Shown: piece after piece, positions 61,206-64,000 of the stretch
How positions within the stretch are numbered: the first letter of the stretch is position 1
Layout of the letters: every line of letters begins with the position of its first letter
NCBI RefSeq assembly: GCF_003337435.1
Contig: NZ_QPJS01000002.1
Span: forward strand, 248,001 to 312,000
DNA from: Schleiferia thermophila
Lineage (GTDB): Bacteria; Bacteroidota; Bacteroidia; Flavobacteriales; Schleiferiaceae
Direction of reading: 5' to 3'
Length of the DNA: 64,000 nt
Translations under genes and position numbers: made by a program
The notes under the pieces: generated by a model
The model's input: the letters and a program-made list of their open reading frames with translations, nothing else
What the model was told of the DNA's origin: nothing
Databases searched by the model: none

Positions 61206-63608
61206 CGAGTCGTTAGTAGTTTTGTATAAAAGTTTTTGAGCGCCTGAGGTTGTTTTAAGTACGACATATCCGACTACTGTTATTGAGCTGATTGGCATTA
61301 AAATGGCACAAACAATGGGTTCAAGAACTCCGGCTAGTGCAAACCCAAGCCCTGCCAAGTTGTACAAAAGGCTGATTACAAAGCTTTGTTTAATTGTTTT
61401 TACGGTGTAACGCGCTGCATGTATAAAGGAGTGAAGCTGGTGAAGGCTGGAAGCCTGCAAGATGGCATCGCATGCAGGCGAAAATGAATAAATATCCTCA
61501 GCTACACTTATTCCCATATGGCTCACCATCAGGGCACCGGCATCGTTGAGTCCATCACCGGCCATAAGCGTCTTTACACCTTTTTTTTCTAGATTTTCAA
61601 TGTACTTGAGTTTGTCTGTTGGCTTTTGATTAAAGATGATTTCTGCTTTCGGTGGCAACAGTTTTTTTAAGTAAGGCAGTTCTCTGTCATTATCGCCACT
61701 CAATATAGTAATAGGATAATCTTTGATAGCCAGAAAGAGTTTTTCAATATTTGGTCTGTATTTGTTTCTGATTTCAAAATATCCCAGATATCTGCCATCT
61801 ATTTCGACATGAACCTCTGACGAATTGGTATCAGCACCTACAGTCTCAGCATTTTTCACATACGTACTGCTACCAATTTTTACTTTGAGGCCATTTACCA
61901 CACCGGTCATTCCATGTCCTTTGATTTCTTCAAAGTAGTCAATTACTGCTTTGGATGCAGGCAGATTTTTTGACAATATTCTGCTTAGTGGGTGCAGAGA
62001 GTTTTCGGTAATAGCCCTCACCAGACTCGCCTCTTCTCTTGTAATTGTACCTGAAAAAGAAACCTCTCCCTCAGAGGAGATGGTCAGGGTGCCAGTTTTA
62101 TCAAACACAAAATGCTGAATATCAGATAGCTTCTCTACAGTTGGGGCATCTTTCAGGTACAATCCCTTCCTGCCGAGATGCAGCATCATAGTGCTCTCAG
62201 CAAATGGAGCTGCCAGTGCCAAAGCGCATGGACAGGCCACAATAAGCACTGCTGTAAGCACATTCAAGGCAGTAGAAGCATCAAAGGGAAGCCATGCTAA
62301 AAATCCACCTAATGCAACAACCAGCAACCAAAGGGTAAATCGCTTGCTGATTTTATCGGTAAGGTCTTTAATGAGTTTTATGTCTTTTTTGTGCGTGTGT
62401 TGATTCCACACACCGGTCAGATAGCTTTGATCAAGGGGCTTAAGAGACTTTACCAGAATTCGCTCGCCTTTTTGACGGCCACCGGCATAAATTCGATCAC
62501 CGGGATTTTTTACTAATGGAATGGCTTCACCTGTCACAAAGGAATTGTCAATCAATGCTTTGCCCTCTACTAATATAGCGTCAACTGGTACAATTTCATC
62601 GCTGTGAATTCGGAGGAAATCGCCTTGTTCGATTTTGCCAATTGCAACAATCTCCTCACTGCCATCTTCCTTGACACGAGTAACAGCCATCGGAAAATAA
62701 GCCGCATAATCCCTGTCAAACGAAAGTCTTTCATATGTTTTTCTCTGGTAATATTTTCCGATAAGCAGAAAAAAGAGGAGGCCTGCAAGTGAGTCAAAAA
62801 AACCGGGTTCGTTCAAAATAAAAACCTCATAGAGACTTCTAAAGAAAATGATCAGGATACCCAGAACTATTGGAACATCTATGTTGATTACTTTATTTCT
62901 CAGACCTGCCCATGCACTTTTGTAATATTCCTGGGATGAATAAAGCACTACCGGGAGCGACAGAACCATACTTACAAAACGAAAGTACCGAGCATAATTT
63001 TCGTCCCCGATATTGTTCATTCCTAGATATTCCGGTATCGACAGAAGCATGATGTTTCCAAAACAAAAGCCAGCTACAGCCAACTGATAGATCAGCGAAC
63101 GGTCATAAGAGTGGTTTTTCTTGTTTTCCCCTTGCACATCAGCTAAAGAAAGGGACGGTGGATAACCCAGATAACTAAGCAACTCAGCAAGATCTGAAAG
63201 TTTTATATCTGCTTCTCTGTAAGTGATTTGTGCAGTTCTTTTTGGAAAATTTACCACCACTGAAAGGACTCCTTTATGCAGTTTAGGGAGGTTTTCCAAT
63301 AGCCATACGCACGAACTACAGTGAATTTTCGGAAGATTCCAACGTACTACTGCTATTCCGCCGTCTTTAAAAGACAGGATTTTCTCCGCTATTTCCTTAT
63401 TATCTAAGTAATCATATCTGCCCTTTCCACCGGTTTTATGTTTCATGGTAACCCCGGCCGAAGGATTCAGGAGATAAAAATTCTCCAGAGAATTTTCTTT
63501 CAGTATCTGATAAACCTGCTTACATCCATGACAGCAAAAAGCTTTATTATCAAAATCAACCCTTTCGTCTTCAATGGATTCACCGCAATGAAAGCAATAG
63601 TCTCCCAT
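61146..63608 (-). CDS. ccoI: Copper-translocating P-type ATPase of the CcoI/FixI type
   Basis: From ATG 63608 the product is 820 residues: a cysteine-rich N terminus (CFHCGESI ... FCCHGCKQVYQIL), a metal-binding domain with IHCSSCVWL, eight membrane helices with the copper motif CPC at residues 459-461, the phosphorylation site DKTGT at Asp503, GDNDREL and the GDGLNDAGAL hinge. CcoI supplies copper to the cbb3 oxidase. The longer start at 63755 is not used because it would add 49 non-family residues that cross the divergent regulator. The last 19 or so codons overlap pepE on the other strand. Confidence 0.92.
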   Translation of the reverse strand: MGDYCFHCGESIEDERVDFDNKAFCCHGCKQVYQILKENSLENFYLLNPSAGVTMKHKTGGKGRYDYLDNKEIAEKILSFKDGGIAVVRWNLPKIHCSSCVWLLENLPKLHKGVLSVVVNFPKRTAQITYREADIKLSDLAELLSYLGYPPSLSLADVQGENKKNHSYDRSLIYQLAVAGFCFGNIMLLSIPEYLGMNNIGDENYARYFRFVSMVLSLPVVLYSSQEYYKSAWAGLRNKVINIDVPIVLGILIIFFRSLYEVFILNEPGFFDSLAGLLFFLLIGKYYQRKTYERLSFDRDYAAYFPMAVTRVKEDGSEEIVAIGKIEQGDFLRIHSDEIVPVDAILVEGKALIDNSFVTGEAIPLVKNPGDRIYAGGRQKGERILVKSLKPLDQSYLTGVWNQHTHKKDIKLIKDLTDKISKRFTLWLLVVALGGFLAWLPFDASTALNVLTAVLIVACPCALALAAPFAESTMMLHLGRKGLYLKDAPTVEKLSDIQHFVFDKTGTLTISSEGEVSFSGTITREEASLVRAITENSLHPLSRILSKNLPASKAVIDYFEEIKGHGMTGVVNGLKVKIGSSTYVKNAETVGADTNSSEVHVEIDGRYLGYFEIRNKYRPNIEKLFLAIKDYPITILSGDNDRELPYLKKLLPPKAEIIFNQKPTDKLKYIENLEKKGVKTLMAGDGLNDAGALMVSHMGISVAEDIYSFSPACDAILQASSLHQLHSFIHAARYTVKTIKQSFVISLLYNLAGLGFALAGVLEPIVCAILMPISSITVVGYVVLKTTSGAQKLLYKTTNDSLVQVKSARLKLYGDAVPSE

Positions 63609-63698
63609 ATCACCCAATTCTTCACAAAGATTTGAATGTGAGGGACGGTAAACGATGATAAAACTCAATAAAACATCCCAATTATCATAAAAGTTTGC

Positions 63699-63706
63699 TA
63701 TTTTTG
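63699..63706 (+). promoter_or_regulatory. -7 promoter element of the fnr-type gene
   Basis: TATTTTTG matches TAnnTTTG and lies 17 bases before the ATG at 63724. The -33 box is unclear, so an activator or autoregulation is possible. Confidence 0.4.
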
Positions 63707-63723
63707 TCATATCAATAAATGCC

Positions 63724-64000
63724 ATGAAATCAGACATTCCACTGTCATGTAACACATGTGTTACATTTAAAATATCGCAGCTCAGAGCGCTTCACAACGG
63801 TGAGCTGGACTTCATCGAGAGGGAGAAAGGTTGCTCTTTCTTTAAAAAAGGACAGACCCTTCTGGTTGAGGGCAGCAGGAACAACGGAGTCTACTGTATT
63901 CATAAAGGCAAAGTAAAAATTACCCGGATGGGTCCAGAGGGGAAGGAACAAATTATACGGTTTGGGAAAGAAGGAGACTTGATCGGGTACAGATCGCTCC
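63724..64000 (+). CDS. Crp/Fnr family regulator, N-terminal part (cut by window edge)
   Basis: About 92 residues of a cyclic-nucleotide-binding-type sensor domain: a CNTC motif near residue 9, SFFKKGQTLLVEGSRNNGVYCIHKGKVKI, then GKEQIIRFGKEGDLIGYRSL. This is the Fnr branch seen near ccoI in Bacteroidota, where it responds to oxygen and controls cbb3 oxidase genes. The third N-terminal cysteine of typical members is not seen at its usual place. The DNA-binding part lies outside the window. Confidence 0.88.
   Translation, partial: MKSDIPLSCNTCVTFKISQLRALHNGELDFIEREKGCSFFKKGQTLLVEGSRNNGVYCIHKGKVKITRMGPEGKEQIIRFGKEGDLIGYRSL

Noticed and set aside
1-64000. CRISPR arrays, rRNA operons, insertion sequences
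   Set aside because: No regularly spaced repeats, no transposase genes and no rRNA sequence were recognised.

Overview
The window reads as a chromosomal segment of a Bacteroidota bacterium, most likely from the Cytophagales or a neighbouring order. The evidence is a type IX secretion pair (PorU sortase and PorV), several exported proteins with a C-terminal Por sorting domain, SusC/SusD-type remnants, Rho with a long acidic N-terminal insert, prfB with a programmed frameshift, -7 promoter elements of the form TAnnTTTG, and an alternative-complex-associated caa3-type oxidase gene order (ctaB, two subunit III genes, subunit IV, SCO, DUF420). No rRNA, CRISPR array, phage or insertion sequence was seen. 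One tRNA gene (Asn) is present. The assignment to an order is inference.

Layout. 1-4.4 kb: the start of hemN (cut by the window edge), then a three-gene operon of lipoprotein, outer-membrane barrel and lipoprotein. 4.5-14.7 kb, plus strand: GH31 glucosidase, alpha/beta hydrolase, small PspC protein, RmlD-like reductase, SNF-type sodium symporter with a 34-residue partner, HhH protein, acyl-CoA dehydrogenase, rpsU, xerC-type recombinase and hpf. 14.7-17.1 kb, minus: a TonB-dependent receptor. 17.1-21.6 kb, plus: a structured intergenic region, a sorting-domain protein, isoaspartyl peptidase, a secreted cyanophycinase-like enzyme, and decayed SusC and SusD genes. 21.8-28.9 kb: Sua5, DUF4293 protein, Rho, an imelysin-like/di-heme peroxidase fusion and a PhoX-like secreted protein. 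29.2-33.6 kb: Lnt, a LON-domain protein, tRNA-Asn, an orphan ABC ATPase, an NTF2-like protein and a MazG-like protein. 33.7-38.8 kb, minus: porV and porU. 38.9-44 kb, plus: the cytochrome oxidase assembly and subunit operon, then a VTT membrane protein. 44-50 kb: a TPR membrane protein, TrmH-like methylase, LptG/F permease, prfB and a LuxR-type two-component pair. 50-64 kb: an M28 peptidase, CrtA-like protein, asnB, a methyltransferase/glycosyltransferase group, TolC plus membrane-fusion protein, tsaB, pepE, ccoI, and the start of an fnr-type regulator cut by the right edge.

How parts work together. PorU and PorV would process and shuttle the sorting-domain proteins made elsewhere in the window (the 17.5 kb protein, the cyanophycinase-like enzyme, the PhoX-like protein). 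The isoaspartyl peptidase, secreted cyanophycinase-like enzyme and SusC/SusD remnants look like a locus for scavenging a beta-linked aspartyl polymer whose importer has been lost. CtaB, subunits III and IV, SCO and DUF420 serve aerobic respiration, while hemN, ccoI and the fnr-type regulator point to low-oxygen respiration with a cbb3 oxidase. Sua5 and TsaB both act in tRNA t6A synthesis.
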